A stretch of DNA of 30,551 nt, from NCBI GenBank assembly GCA_910588325.1, contig CAJUPP010000045.1, forward strand, positions 1 to 30,551, in the 5' to 3' direction. A model generated the notes under the pieces. That model was not told the origin of the DNA. It searched no databases and saw only the letters and a program-made list of their open reading frames with translations. Source of the stretch: an uncultured Hungatella sp. (GTDB lineage: Bacteria > Bacillota > Clostridia > Lachnospirales > Lachnospiraceae). Positions 15,325 to 23,926 of the stretch are shown here, one piece after another; position 1 is the first letter of the stretch, and the number at the start of each line of letters is the position of its first letter. Both the position numbers and the translations under genes were made by a program.

Positions 15325-16517
15325 CGTCTCTTCCTTTCCACCAGCACGCCGGCCAGCCACGCTGTCCCGATAAGAATGGCGCATGCTCCCAGCTTTTTAT
15401 AATCCCAGACACCGGCCACAGCCATCTTCATGCTGTCCATCAGGACAGATGAGGGAAGCCATGGGGCAAGCTTTTGGATGGAAGGAGGCAGAAATACCGG
15501 CGGAAGAATCCCTCCCGCCAGAAAATGCTGGCCTGTCATCACAAAAAACAACAACATGATTCCGCCTAACAGACTCCCTGCTATCTGATACAAAAGCACC
15601 ACCACTGAGGCCGCTGCCACACAGGTAAAGGGCCACACTGCCACCAGGATTCTGTTCCACGGCACCTGATCTGTTGCAGTCATAATAAGAATTACCGGAA
15701 CCGACCCCAAAAAAAGCAGGACTCCCATCCCGGCAATCCTGGCGCCCACCTGACTTGCAACGCCTACTCCGGCTGCCTCTAATTTCTCTGCCATGGTCCT
15801 CTTCCACGGAAGCAGATATCCGGATACCGGAATCGCCGCCAGAAAAAGAAACAATACATAAGCGCTGATTTCATAGTATTGCATCACGCTGACATCCCCG
15901 GTTGCCTGTACTTTCCGGTGCCGGAAAATGATTGACCGTTCCAGGCCGTAGTCCATATACTGGCGGTTCAGTTCCTGTTCCAGGCGGGGGATGAATTCCT
16001 CGAGTCCGTACATGCGGTACAGTTCATTTCCTGCATAGATACCGGCCTGGCCGGCGCTTAAAGTCAATGCGCCGGCATCCGCCAACTCCCGGAATATCTC
16101 TCCTTCAATCCCCATATCCTTTGCCATCCACACTATCACCGGTGTATTGCTGCCGTTTAAAATATCCTGAACAAAATTCTCAGGCACATCCAGAAGGGCA
16201 TACAGCTCTCTCTTTTCCAAAGCCTCCAAACCGGCGTCCCGATCCATATATTCAAAATCGCAGATACTTTTTACACTGTCCAGTGTACTCAGCATCCGGA
16301 CCACCTGTCCTGCCAGCGGGTCATCCTCCGGCATGGCCACTCCCACAGACACCCGGCCGACTGCCTCTTCCCCATACAGCACCCGGCCGGCTAAAAGGAC
16401 AAGGGCTGCTGACAGCAACAGCAGAAACACGGTTCCCACATAGAGAGGCACAATTCTTTTTCCTGCCCTCTTTAACTCCATCTTAAGATAAACCATATGC
16501 ATGTTTCGTCTTCTCAT
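15321..16517 (-). CDS. ABC-2-type permease-like membrane protein
   Basis: 398 aa with the same plan as its downstream neighbour: N-terminal helix (IVPLYVGTVFLLLLSAALVLL), an extracytoplasmic domain (about 45-215) and five or six C-terminal membrane spans, including VLFLFLAAIPVSGYLLP and LLGGIMLLFFVMTGQHFLAGG, the latter resembling the conserved ABC-2 region before the last helices. ATG 16517 follows GTGGAGATACC, a modest ribosome binding site, 11 nt after the upstream stop. Likely heterodimerises with the 14230-15324 product. Confidence 0.75.
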   Translation of the reverse strand: MRRRNMHMVYLKMELKRAGKRIVPLYVGTVFLLLLSAALVLLAGRVLYGEEAVGRVSVGVAMPEDDPLAGQVVRMLSTLDSVKSICDFEYMDRDAGLEALEKRELYALLDVPENFVQDILNGSNTPVIVWMAKDMGIEGEIFRELADAGALTLSAGQAGIYAGNELYRMYGLEEFIPRLEQELNRQYMDYGLERSIIFRHRKVQATGDVSVMQYYEISAYVLFLFLAAIPVSGYLLPWKRTMAEKLEAAGVGVASQVGARIAGMGVLLFLGSVPVILIMTATDQVPWNRILVAVWPFTCVAAASVVVLLYQIAGSLLGGIMLLFFVMTGQHFLAGGILPPVFLPPSIQKLAPWLPSSVLMDSMKMAVAGVWDYKKLGACAILIGTAWLAGVLVERKRR

Positions 16518-16528
16518 GGTATCTCCAC

Positions 16529-18226
16529 TTAATCTGTCATCCCCAGCTGGCTGCTTATCTCAAGAATCTTCATAAATACTTCCGTGCCCAGAGCCTCCCA
16601 CTCTTCCTCTGATGCCGCCACAACATCAAATATTTCGCCCTCCGGAGTCTTTATCTCCTCTGACAATGGCCTGAAATAGCATTCTCCGCTTAAAGTCACC
16701 CGGCCGGTCTCATTCATAATCACAACCCGCAGCTCATCGATATCCACCTGAGCGGAAACCCCCTTTTCCAACTGGCTTACCACGCCTGTCAGAGACAAAT
16801 CTGCTATGAGATATCCGTTTGCCGTCACCGATGTGCCCACATGATAGTCACCGCCGTCTGAATTATAAGTGTCCGTATACACAATGCCTATGGAATAATC
16901 CTCTTCACTTTTGGCATCAATATCCAGAGAAATATCGTCAGTCAGCTGTGTTCCATCATAGCTGCCCTGTTTTTTCACTTCTACGTCTACCTGGGCATTT
17001 TCGTTTTTCAACTTTACATCTGCTGTCAGATTCTGAGTCAGATAGGAACCTCCTTTCAGCTCAACCGCAAAATCCACCTGTATGTTATCGCTTTCCACTC
17101 CGCTCTCCGCCGTCAACACGGTGGTCCCGCTTACGGATGCCAGACGTCCCTTTTTATCCACATAAACCGTCATATCCACATCGTTCAGGGTCTGATCCAG
17201 AAAATCAATCATCTCTTCAACGTCACCTGTCATATCCGCCATGGCATCCTCGTACATCTGCTCCGCCGACATGCCATATGTCATCCCGCCCATCAGCTCC
17301 GTCATTCTGACGCTCTGCTGTAATTGATTTAAGTAGATCTCCTTCAGTTCTTCGTCATTTAAAAAGAAATCCGTAGAACCTCTTAAGAATTCCATCATAA
17401 ATTCCTTGCTGATCTGTACCTGATACCCTTTTAAGTTTACCTCCTGTTCATCAATCACAAACGTTTTCTTCTCTGCCTTTTCAACCGTCATAGCCTCTTT
17501 CAGTTTCTCTCTCGCCTGCCAGCCATCCAGGAAACGCTTTGCTATATCCTCCAAGTCCGATGTCTCAGTGCCTGCAGCCTCTGCATCTACCGAGTCAGCC
17601 AGTTCTTCCATGTACGCTCCGATTCCTTCTATGTCAATATCATTCTCCTCCAGCATCGGCCCAAGCACAGGAGAATCCTTCAGCCGTTTCGCCAGTCCCT
17701 CGCCAAGATCCAAAGAAAACAGTTTTGAGGAAAGCTCCGGCACTGCTGCCATCAAAGTATCCTCCCCATAATATGCATCCGCATGAAACAGATCCATACC
17801 CTTGTAGACAATCCCCACATTTGCCCTGCTCCGCTTATTGGTTCTGTCATAAAGGCCTTCAATCTTAAATCCGCTTCCTGTAAACATATCCAGTTCCGCT
17901 GAGGAACTGCTGTCCAGAGTCAGAGTAACTCCTCTTTCCACATCCGCCCCACTGGCATTTTCTGCAAATCCGGACAGTCCAAACAATTCCTCCAAAGGAT
18001 CCACCTGATCCTTCGTATAAATGTTTTCAAAGGCTTGAATCACAATCTCCTTAGGGTCCTTCTCTGTCACTTTGATAAATGCAAACACACCTCCGGCGGC
18101 TGCAATGACACCTGCTGCAGCAACCGCGGCAATGACCCCCGCTTTCTTTTTCGTTTTCTTCGGCTCCTGGGATTCTGTTTCTATATTTTCATCCTGAGGC
18201 CTGTTATCCAACTCTTCAAATGCCAT
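16529..18226 (-). CDS. Membrane-anchored exported protein of unknown function
   Basis: 565 aa. A cytoplasmic, charged N-terminus (KKTKKKAG) precedes one alanine/glycine-rich transmembrane helix (about 29-51), and the rest is a large acidic extracytoplasmic domain rich in beta-prone DSSSSAEL, DVEVKKQGSYDG and TVLTAESGVES stretches. It recalls Lachnospiraceae proteins grouped as DUF6583, but I cannot confirm that. ATG 18226 has AGGAGGAAG upstream. It lies between an ABC ATPase and two permeases, so it may be a surface accessory or cargo-handling component. Confidence 0.65.
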   Translation of the reverse strand: MAFEELDNRPQDENIETESQEPKKTKKKAGVIAAVAAAGVIAAAGGVFAFIKVTEKDPKEIVIQAFENIYTKDQVDPLEELFGLSGFAENASGADVERGVTLTLDSSSSAELDMFTGSGFKIEGLYDRTNKRSRANVGIVYKGMDLFHADAYYGEDTLMAAVPELSSKLFSLDLGEGLAKRLKDSPVLGPMLEENDIDIEGIGAYMEELADSVDAEAAGTETSDLEDIAKRFLDGWQAREKLKEAMTVEKAEKKTFVIDEQEVNLKGYQVQISKEFMMEFLRGSTDFFLNDEELKEIYLNQLQQSVRMTELMGGMTYGMSAEQMYEDAMADMTGDVEEMIDFLDQTLNDVDMTVYVDKKGRLASVSGTTVLTAESGVESDNIQVDFAVELKGGSYLTQNLTADVKLKNENAQVDVEVKKQGSYDGTQLTDDISLDIDAKSEEDYSIGIVYTDTYNSDGGDYHVGTSVTANGYLIADLSLTGVVSQLEKGVSAQVDIDELRVVIMNETGRVTLSGECYFRPLSEEIKTPEGEIFDVVAASEEEWEALGTEVFMKILEISSQLGMTD

Positions 18227-18241
18227 CTCTTCTTCCTCCTA

Positions 18242-18928
18242 CTATTTCTGCATCAGCCCAATGAACTCCTGCTCCGACAGATGATTGATGATCTCCTCCA
18301 GCCTTCCGTTTCTCAGCACATACAACTGAGTGCATATAGACAGTTCTGCTATTTCATGGGATGTAAGAATCACAGCCCCTCCCGCTGCCATATAAGTTTT
18401 CAGATATCTTCGGATATCCGCCTTACATTCCATATCAAGAGCCGCCCCCGGCTCATCTAAAATTAAATACCTTCCGTGCCCGGCCAGGGCACATGCAATG
18501 CTGATTCTCTTTTTCATCCCCCCTGACAATTTATCCACCGTACGCGTAAGCATAGGCTTTACTCCTAAAAGCGCCCCAGCCCCTGTCTCCAAATCCTCTG
18601 TCATGGCTTTTTTATCGCCTTTATACCACAGAAGCAGATTGTCCCTTACTGTCAGCTCTCCAATCAGGGGATTCTCCTGGGGTACATATGCCACTGCTTC
18701 ACCGTATGCTTTCGAATTTCTCCGAAGCGTCTTATTGTCCAGACAGACCCTGCCCTTATTGGCTTTGCTGGTTCCTGCAAGAATAGACAGCAGCGTTGTT
18801 TTTCCACATCCGTTACCGCCAATGATCCCTGCACAGGTTCCGGGTGCAACTGACAAATCCAGCCCTTTTAGAACCTCCCGTCTGCCATACCTTTTATAAA
18901 TCCCCTCTGCTGTCAGCATCCTCTTCAT
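18242..18928 (-). CDS. ABC transporter ATP-binding protein
   Basis: 228 aa single ATPase domain: Walker A GGNGCGKTT (37-45), Q-loop AYVPQENPL, signature LSGGMKKR (134-141), Walker B YLILDEPGAALD (154-165) and H-loop TSHE (H191). Family features are those of ABC-2 export/antibiotic-transport ATPases (CcmA type). Start is probably ATG 18928, but ATG 18919 three codons in is almost as good, as the purines upstream of either are weak. First gene of the four-gene unit; no strong promoter is seen in the 87 nt upstream, so some readthrough from the hydrogenase operon is possible. Confidence 0.88.
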   Translation of the reverse strand: MKRMLTAEGIYKRYGRREVLKGLDLSVAPGTCAGIIGGNGCGKTTLLSILAGTSKANKGRVCLDNKTLRRNSKAYGEAVAYVPQENPLIGELTVRDNLLLWYKGDKKAMTEDLETGAGALLGVKPMLTRTVDKLSGGMKKRISIACALAGHGRYLILDEPGAALDMECKADIRRYLKTYMAAGGAVILTSHEIAELSICTQLYVLRNGRLEEIINHLSEQEFIGLMQK

Positions 18929-18964
18929 CCTCTCAACAGCCTAATCTCACGGTCCTCTAACAGG

Positions 18965-18997
18965 TTTAACAAAATGAGGCTGCCTGAGGGCAGCCTC
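18965..18997 (-). terminator. Intrinsic terminator of the hydrogenase/phosphatase operon
   Basis: GAGGCTGCC (18976-18984) and GGCAGCCTC (18989-18997) form a perfect 9-bp stem with a four-base loop, followed on the - strand by ATTTTGTTAAA. It lies 18 nt past the last hydrogenase gene. The U tract is interrupted, so termination may be partial. Confidence 0.75.
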
Positions 18998-19015
18998 GCT
19001 TCACTATACGAGAAA

Positions 19016-20467
19016 CTAATGGCGATGCATCGGCACCTGATCCGCACCGACTTTTTTCAGATTCTCATGAACGTTTCTGCTGTCCGCCTGGCCAATTAAG
19101 GTATCTCTGGCTTTCTTTGCCTCCAGCTCAGTCTTATGCTTACTTGGACCGCCGACGCATCCTCCCACACAGACCATTCCTTCTATAAAGTCTGCAGGCA
19201 GTTTTCCGGCCTTCAGAAGAAGCAGTGCCTTCTTGCACTCCGCACCGCCGCTGCACTTCATTACTTCCGGATTAATGTCCTCTCCCATCTCCTTGAAGCA
19301 CTGAACCACTGCGGAAGTCACGCCGCCGCCATTACCAAAGCGCTTGCCGAATACGGAACTCTCCTGATAGGAATTCTCTTCCGGCTCCAGCTCCACTCCC
19401 TTAGCTTTCATCATGGCACGGATTTCTCCATAAGTCAAGACGTAATCCGCATTCCCTGTAATGTTCAGATCCAGGCTTTCGCTCTTTTTGGCAATACATG
19501 GCCCAATAAATACGGTGATGGTCTCCGGATCCTGCTGTTTTAACCATCTGGAAACTCCACACATGGGAGACACGGTGGTGGACATATTCTCCAACAATGA
19601 AGGATAGTGCTGCTTAATCATATTTACAAATGCCGGGCAACAGGATGTGGTCATCTTCTTTCCTGCCTTATAAGCTTCCGCCCACTCTTCTGCCTCTGCA
19701 GCCGCTGTCAGATCTCCGCCCAGACCTACCTCCACCATATCGGCAAATCCCGTCTTCTTTAAGGCTGTCTTCCAGCTGGCCATGGTAATATCCGGGCCGA
19801 ACTGCCCTTCCGTAGCCGGAGCTACCATGGCGACTACCTTCTTGCCAGCCAGTATTAAACGGATTAAGTCAACCATAAAGGTCTTGGTTCCGATAGCTCC
19901 AAAAGGACAGCTGTGAATACAGGCGCCGCACTGAATACATTTCTTTTCATCAATTTTGCAGATACCGTACTCGTCATAGGTGATAGCGTCTACAGGACAT
20001 ACCTTTTTACAGGGACGCTCCAGATGAGCGATAGCGCTGTACGGGCATGCCTGGGCACACTTGCCGCACTCCCTGCATTTTCCCGGATCTATGTAAGCCC
20101 TGGTATCTCCCATGGTAATGGCTCCGAAATTACAGGAATTCTGGCACGCCTTTCCCATACATTTCCGGCAGTTGTCCGTTACCGTATAGGAAGCGATAGG
20201 ACACTCCTCACAGGCCGCGTTAATAACCTGAACCACATTGACAGAATCCTTTCCTACAGGGCACTGACCTTCTGCCAGACGGACTCTCTGTTTGATAATC
20301 TCTCTCTCTTTGTAGATACAGCAGCGGAACTGAGCCTGTGGGCCGGGAATCATTTTGTATGGAAGCTCATCCCTCTCCTCTTCCAGCTTCCCTTCCCAGG
20401 TCATTTTTGCTACTTCATATAAAACCTGATGCTTAATATGCAGAATTGTGGCATCATTTGTTACCAT
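19016..20467 (-). CDS. Monomeric [FeFe]-hydrogenase, group B-like
   Basis: 483 aa. An N-terminal cysteine-containing region is followed by a ferredoxin-type stretch binding several [4Fe-4S] clusters (CRKCMGKACQNSC, CRECGKCAQACP, CIQCGACIHSCP; about 100-187) and an H-cluster domain with L1 TSCCPAF (274-280), L2 GPCIAKKSE (C324) and L3 CVGGCVGG (C433, C437). The CVGGCVGGP third motif and short C-terminus suit the group B monomeric hydrogenases, which accompany HydS-type sensors in Clostridia. Probably a soluble, ferredoxin-linked enzyme of unknown physiological direction. ATG 20467 follows AGGAGG. Last gene of the operon, 62 nt after the phosphatase. Confidence 0.85.
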   Translation of the reverse strand: MVTNDATILHIKHQVLYEVAKMTWEGKLEEERDELPYKMIPGPQAQFRCCIYKEREIIKQRVRLAEGQCPVGKDSVNVVQVINAACEECPIASYTVTDNCRKCMGKACQNSCNFGAITMGDTRAYIDPGKCRECGKCAQACPYSAIAHLERPCKKVCPVDAITYDEYGICKIDEKKCIQCGACIHSCPFGAIGTKTFMVDLIRLILAGKKVVAMVAPATEGQFGPDITMASWKTALKKTGFADMVEVGLGGDLTAAAEAEEWAEAYKAGKKMTTSCCPAFVNMIKQHYPSLLENMSTTVSPMCGVSRWLKQQDPETITVFIGPCIAKKSESLDLNITGNADYVLTYGEIRAMMKAKGVELEPEENSYQESSVFGKRFGNGGGVTSAVVQCFKEMGEDINPEVMKCSGGAECKKALLLLKAGKLPADFIEGMVCVGGCVGGPSKHKTELEAKKARDTLIGQADSRNVHENLKKVGADQVPMHRH

Positions 20468-20529
20468 GAATGTTGTCCTCCTATTTTAAGTTTATGCAAC
20501 ACTTGAAACAGCTCTTTGTCACATTCTCA

Positions 20530-21708
20530 TCAATAATATGTAACCGTAACCGGTTTCCCCATCTCTTCCAGCGCGCTCTTCAGCTGCTCTACCAGATTCT
20601 GACGAATCCCCAAATCAAATGGAAGGCTTGGGTTCTGATATGCACTGTTGATGGCCTTTCCCACAAACAGATGTATCTCCGTACAATCCTCAATAATCAT
20701 CTTGGCTACCATGGACGCTCCGTTGGGTTTATCCAGCTCCAGGAAAAAGTCCTCTGCCACTGCCTCTTTCTTATTGTACCGCCGCAACAGCTGTACCACC
20801 CGGTTCAGAGTCAGAACCCCCTCTGTCACCAGGTCAATTCCATCCATATAAGCAATGGGAGGAATCTCCGGATCCACATAATCCAGGGATACGTCCATGC
20901 GTTTTTTCAACACTCTGGACACAATGGTAGCGCTGGTACCGCCGCAGACAATGGTCTTAGCCGCCGGATCAGCGGTAAAGGCGGCCACCATGGCCTCGTC
21001 ATCTTCCTTATTGCTGGCCGGTCCGGTCATCAGGTTCACCGGCTTGCTGTCGATAATTCTCATGCATGCTACAGTGGTGTCATCACCAGGCCGGAACATA
21101 TAAAGCTCATCGCAGGCATGGCAGATGGCGGTGGCAAGACGGATGGCCGACACGGTCACCGCATACTCCTTAAGCGCATAGGCGGCAATATCCTCCCACA
21201 GCCATCCGAAGTTCAGAAGCTGCCCTACCCCTGCATGGATGGTTCCGTCGCTCATAAGTATCAGCGCATCCCCCCGCTTTACCTTGAACCGGAACTCATT
21301 AATCTTTTTGTTATCTATCTCCCGGATGTTCTTGGGAATCTCCATCAACTGTCCGTCCCTGATAAAAATACATCCCGGATTGTCAAATTCTACCAGATAC
21401 GCATCGCCGTTATTAAACACCTGAAGGATGCTGAAGGTAGAGTATGCCACCTGGCGCACCTGGCAGACAGGCAAAGTCTCCACGATAGTGTCCACACACT
21501 CCTCCAGAGTGGCGCCGTTTAAAAACATGGTTCCAAGGATCTTGGAGGTCAGAGTAGACAAAATATTGGCTTTCACTCCGCTGCCCATACCGTCCGCCAG
21601 AATCAAAATATCCGAATCCTTGGTCTTTAAGATCTCCACCCTGTCGCCGCAGAGAATCTCCGTAAATTTATTCAGGCTTTTATAACCAACGTCTACTGTA
21701 ACTCCCAT
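20530..21708 (-). CDS. SpoIIE-type PP2C serine/threonine phosphatase
   Basis: 392 aa. Residues 1-220 carry PP2C/SpoIIE metal-site motifs: LADGMGSG (37-44), LMSDG (151-155) and PGDDTTVACMRI (D209, D210). The remaining 170 residues form a C-terminal domain I do not recognise, containing VCGGTSATIVSRVL and MDGIDLVTEGVLTLNRV. No membrane segment. The gene abuts the sensor gene with no spacer (its ATG follows the TAG directly) and has GAGG upstream, so the products are made together. The likely role is to turn the redox/H2 state sensed by the PAS-hydrogenase protein into dephosphorylation of an unknown target. Not sporulation SpoIIE itself, which has membrane spans. Confidence 0.85.
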   Translation of the reverse strand: MGVTVDVGYKSLNKFTEILCGDRVEILKTKDSDILILADGMGSGVKANILSTLTSKILGTMFLNGATLEECVDTIVETLPVCQVRQVAYSTFSILQVFNNGDAYLVEFDNPGCIFIRDGQLMEIPKNIREIDNKKINEFRFKVKRGDALILMSDGTIHAGVGQLLNFGWLWEDIAAYALKEYAVTVSAIRLATAICHACDELYMFRPGDDTTVACMRIIDSKPVNLMTGPASNKEDDEAMVAAFTADPAAKTIVCGGTSATIVSRVLKKRMDVSLDYVDPEIPPIAYMDGIDLVTEGVLTLNRVVQLLRRYNKKEAVAEDFFLELDKPNGASMVAKMIIEDCTEIHLFVGKAINSAYQNPSLPFDLGIRQNLVEQLKSALEEMGKPVTVTYY

Positions 21709-23442
21709 CTATCGAACCTCGCTTTCACTTCCCTCTTCCAGCAGAGAACTGCAAAGCCGGGTTAATGTGGTCTTGGTATCCGCTGTGGTCTCGCCTAACA
21801 ATCCGGCAATCTCCTGGGCTACCATCATCTGTTTGTGGATAACCTTCTGAGCCAGATCAATGGTCTCCAGCTTCTTGTCATAATCCTGCTTGGCCTGTTC
21901 TTCTTCCTTTGTTATATCGATAAAGGTGGCCAGAACCGCATCCTGTTTCTCTATGTATACGATATTCTGAAGCATAGTAGTCTTGTATTCCGCATAGGTT
22001 ACCTTCTTGCCGTGGATGTTCTGATGGGTGTCATATACCCACTGGAAATCTACCGGGTCAATAAACTCATAGAGATACATATTCAAAGCCTCGGACCGGG
22101 TCTTTCCGAAATATTTCTCCCCTACCTTGGAATACTCCATAATCTTCATGTCTTTGTCTACAATCAAAACCACATTGGGTGAGGTCTCCATAACCAGGTT
22201 GGACAGGGACTCTGCCTTTTCATGCATAAACGGAATACACATGTTTAATTCCGCCTTCTTCTGGAACACAGCAATGGCCTTCTCTCTGCAGGTAGGATAT
22301 CCGCAGGCGCCGCAATTTAACTCATCATCCAGACTGTTCTTTCCGGTCTGACGCAAAATCGCCTGAATTTCCTCCTCTGTCGGCATAGGCTCCTTTGGAG
22401 AACGGTCTTCAAAAATCTTCTCCATAGCCACATCCTCCGCCAGTCTCGCCACTACTTTAGGCGCTACCGGATCCTTGGAGATCCTCTCCTCCATATCCAG
22501 CTTTACTTTAAATCTGGAAATCGTCTCATCCTCCACTGTCGGCCCTTTGATACAGCCGCCGGCGCAGTTGTTCATCTCGATAAAGCAGCCTTTGATCTCT
22601 CCACGGGACATACTGTCACACAGATCGATACAGTTCTTGGTACCGTGAACATAGAACTTCCGATAACCGTCCGCACGTCCCTCTGTAGCCAGTACAGAAC
22701 TGACCACGCCGTTGCTGACCGGATACAGGCGGTTTACCTTCGGATCAACGGCATCAAAGGGTTCATCCTCACACTCCTCGATGACGATATTCTCATCCCG
22801 AAGCCATGTCTCAATATCATTAAAATTCAGCACTCCATCGATACAGTCTTCATGGCGGGAATCCTGGGATTCCTTTTTCTTAGCCAGACACGGCCCTAAA
22901 AATACCACCTTCGTGTCCTGACCGTACTCCCTTTTCAAAAGCCTGCCATGGGCAACCATGGGGGATACTACCGGCGCCAGATAAGGAACCAGCTGTGGAT
23001 AGTATATTTCAATCAAATCGTTAACACTCGGACAGCATGTGGTGATAATATTCTCCATCACTCCGTCACGCAGAAGCTTCGTATACTCTTCTGTTACCAG
23101 AACGGCTCCCTCTGAGGTCTCCCTTACATCCAGAAATCCCAGCTTCTTAAGAGCCGCCTTCACCTGCCCCAGTGTCTTATATTTTAACAGCCCCATGTAA
23201 GAAGGCGCAATGGAAACTACTACCTTATCGCCTCTTAAGACGAATTCTCTTACCCTGTTCAAATCGCTGTTCAATGTTTTGGCCGACTGCGGACAAATCT
23301 GAAGGCACTTTCCACACAGAATGCATTTATCCTCCATAATCTCCGCACGCCCGTCTTTTATCATAATAGCCTTTACTTCGCAGTTGCGGACACATTTATA
23401 ACAATGCTTACATTTGGTGGCCTTGAAATCTATAATTCCCAT
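21709..23442 (-). CDS. PAS-containing [FeFe]-hydrogenase-like sensor (HydS type, group C/D)
   Basis: 577 aa, soluble. Order: two [4Fe-4S] clusters (C11-C21, C40-C50); H-cluster domain with L1 TTCCPSV (134-140), L2 GPCLAKKKE (C185) and L3 NNCAGGCIKG (C293, C297); a CGACGYPTC four-cysteine Fe-S domain (C377, C380, C385, C402); a PAS domain (about 415-510, starting SPNVVLIVDKDMKIMEYS); and a C-terminal coiled-coil-prone helix. No kinase or cyclase domain follows, so output must go through a partner, presumably the adjacent phosphatase. All predicted H-cluster cysteines are present, so H2 binding is plausible. Starts at ATG 23442 (GGGGAGG upstream), overlapping the previous stop by one base (TAATG). 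Confidence 0.88.
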   Translation of the reverse strand: MGIIDFKATKCKHCYKCVRNCEVKAIMIKDGRAEIMEDKCILCGKCLQICPQSAKTLNSDLNRVREFVLRGDKVVVSIAPSYMGLLKYKTLGQVKAALKKLGFLDVRETSEGAVLVTEEYTKLLRDGVMENIITTCCPSVNDLIEIYYPQLVPYLAPVVSPMVAHGRLLKREYGQDTKVVFLGPCLAKKKESQDSRHEDCIDGVLNFNDIETWLRDENIVIEECEDEPFDAVDPKVNRLYPVSNGVVSSVLATEGRADGYRKFYVHGTKNCIDLCDSMSRGEIKGCFIEMNNCAGGCIKGPTVEDETISRFKVKLDMEERISKDPVAPKVVARLAEDVAMEKIFEDRSPKEPMPTEEEIQAILRQTGKNSLDDELNCGACGYPTCREKAIAVFQKKAELNMCIPFMHEKAESLSNLVMETSPNVVLIVDKDMKIMEYSKVGEKYFGKTRSEALNMYLYEFIDPVDFQWVYDTHQNIHGKKVTYAEYKTTMLQNIVYIEKQDAVLATFIDITKEEEQAKQDYDKKLETIDLAQKVIHKQMMVAQEIAGLLGETTADTKTTLTRLCSSLLEEGSESEVR

Positions 23443-23681
23443 TATAACCTCCCCATTATCTCCTTCTCAAAGAAGTCTTTGGCTGTCTCCGGCTGCACGG
23501 AAAACAGTTCCCCATCCACAGTCACACAAACGCCGTTTACACAGTTGCCGCTGCAGAACGCACCATTTAAGTCTACCTTATCCCCAAGGCCGTTCTTTGC
23601 TACCAAATCCTGTATCTCCTTAATAATCTCTCTGGAACCTTTCAGATGGCATGCACTTCCGATACAAATTGTTACTTTCAT
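23442..23681 (-). CDS. Thioredoxin-fold [2Fe-2S] ferredoxin (NuoE/HydC-like)
   Basis: 79 aa. Four cysteines in the thioredoxin-like ferredoxin pattern: CIGSAC (C6, C11) and CSGNC (C43, C47). It is a single domain, lacking the N-terminal helical bundle of true NuoE/HydC, so it is probably an electron carrier for the hydrogenase-like proteins rather than a subunit of an NADH-oxidising complex. ATG 23681 has GGAGGG seven nt upstream; a GTG one codon earlier is possible. First gene of the operon. Confidence 0.85.
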   Translation of the reverse strand: MKVTICIGSACHLKGSREIIKEIQDLVAKNGLGDKVDLNGAFCSGNCVNGVCVTVDGELFSVQPETAKDFFEKEIMGRL

Positions 23682-23713
23682 CACTTATCCCTCCGCATAT
23701 TAAGATTAAACTC

Positions 23714-23768
23714 AAAGTTATTATGATTATCTCACATTGTGATATTATTATCAATAACTTTTTGTGAG
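23714..23768. promoter_or_regulatory. Nested inverted repeats, candidate operator of the hydrogenase operon
   Basis: TCACATTGTGA (23732-23742) is a perfect 11-bp palindrome lying entirely within the spacer of the predicted promoter and touching its -10 box. It is nested in AAAGTTATT (23714-23722) and AATAACTTT (23753-23761), and another half site TTGTGAG follows at 23762-23768. Repressor binding here would block polymerase. The arms resemble neither a standard Rex site nor the usual CRP/FNR spacing. Confidence 0.5.
23726..23754 (-). promoter_or_regulatory. Predicted promoter of the [2Fe-2S]-HydS-phosphatase-hydrogenase operon
   Basis: On the - strand: -35 TTGATA (23749-23754), exactly 17 bp, -10 GATAAT (23726-23731). 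Transcription would begin near 23719, about 38 nt before the ATG at 23681. It is the only strong promoter-like sequence in the gap on this strand. Confidence 0.75.
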
Positions 23769-23830
23769 TTTCCTAAAAGTTTCCTTCAAACCTCATCACG
23801 CAGTTACCAAAGCAATTTTTTAACACACTC

Positions 23831-23859
23831 TGGACGTATTTTGAGAATAATGTTATAAT
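23831..23859 (+). promoter_or_regulatory. Predicted promoter of the NMT1-type ABC importer operon
   Basis: -35 TGGACG (23831-23836), 17-bp spacer, consensus -10 TATAAT (23854-23859) with an extended TG one base upstream. The leader is about 60 nt and contains a short CCCG...CGGG hairpin; no riboswitch is recognised. Confidence 0.7.
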
Positions 23860-23926
23860 CACATTTGCACAACACTAACCCGGAAGGACTACCTGACGGG
23901 AAAGACAAGAAAGAGAGGATTTACAC

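Noticed and set aside
23866..23926. Possible riboswitch (TPP or similar) before the NMT1-type lipoprotein
   Set aside because: Only about 60 nt of leader with a small hairpin; the conserved core of thiamine or other riboswitches is absent.
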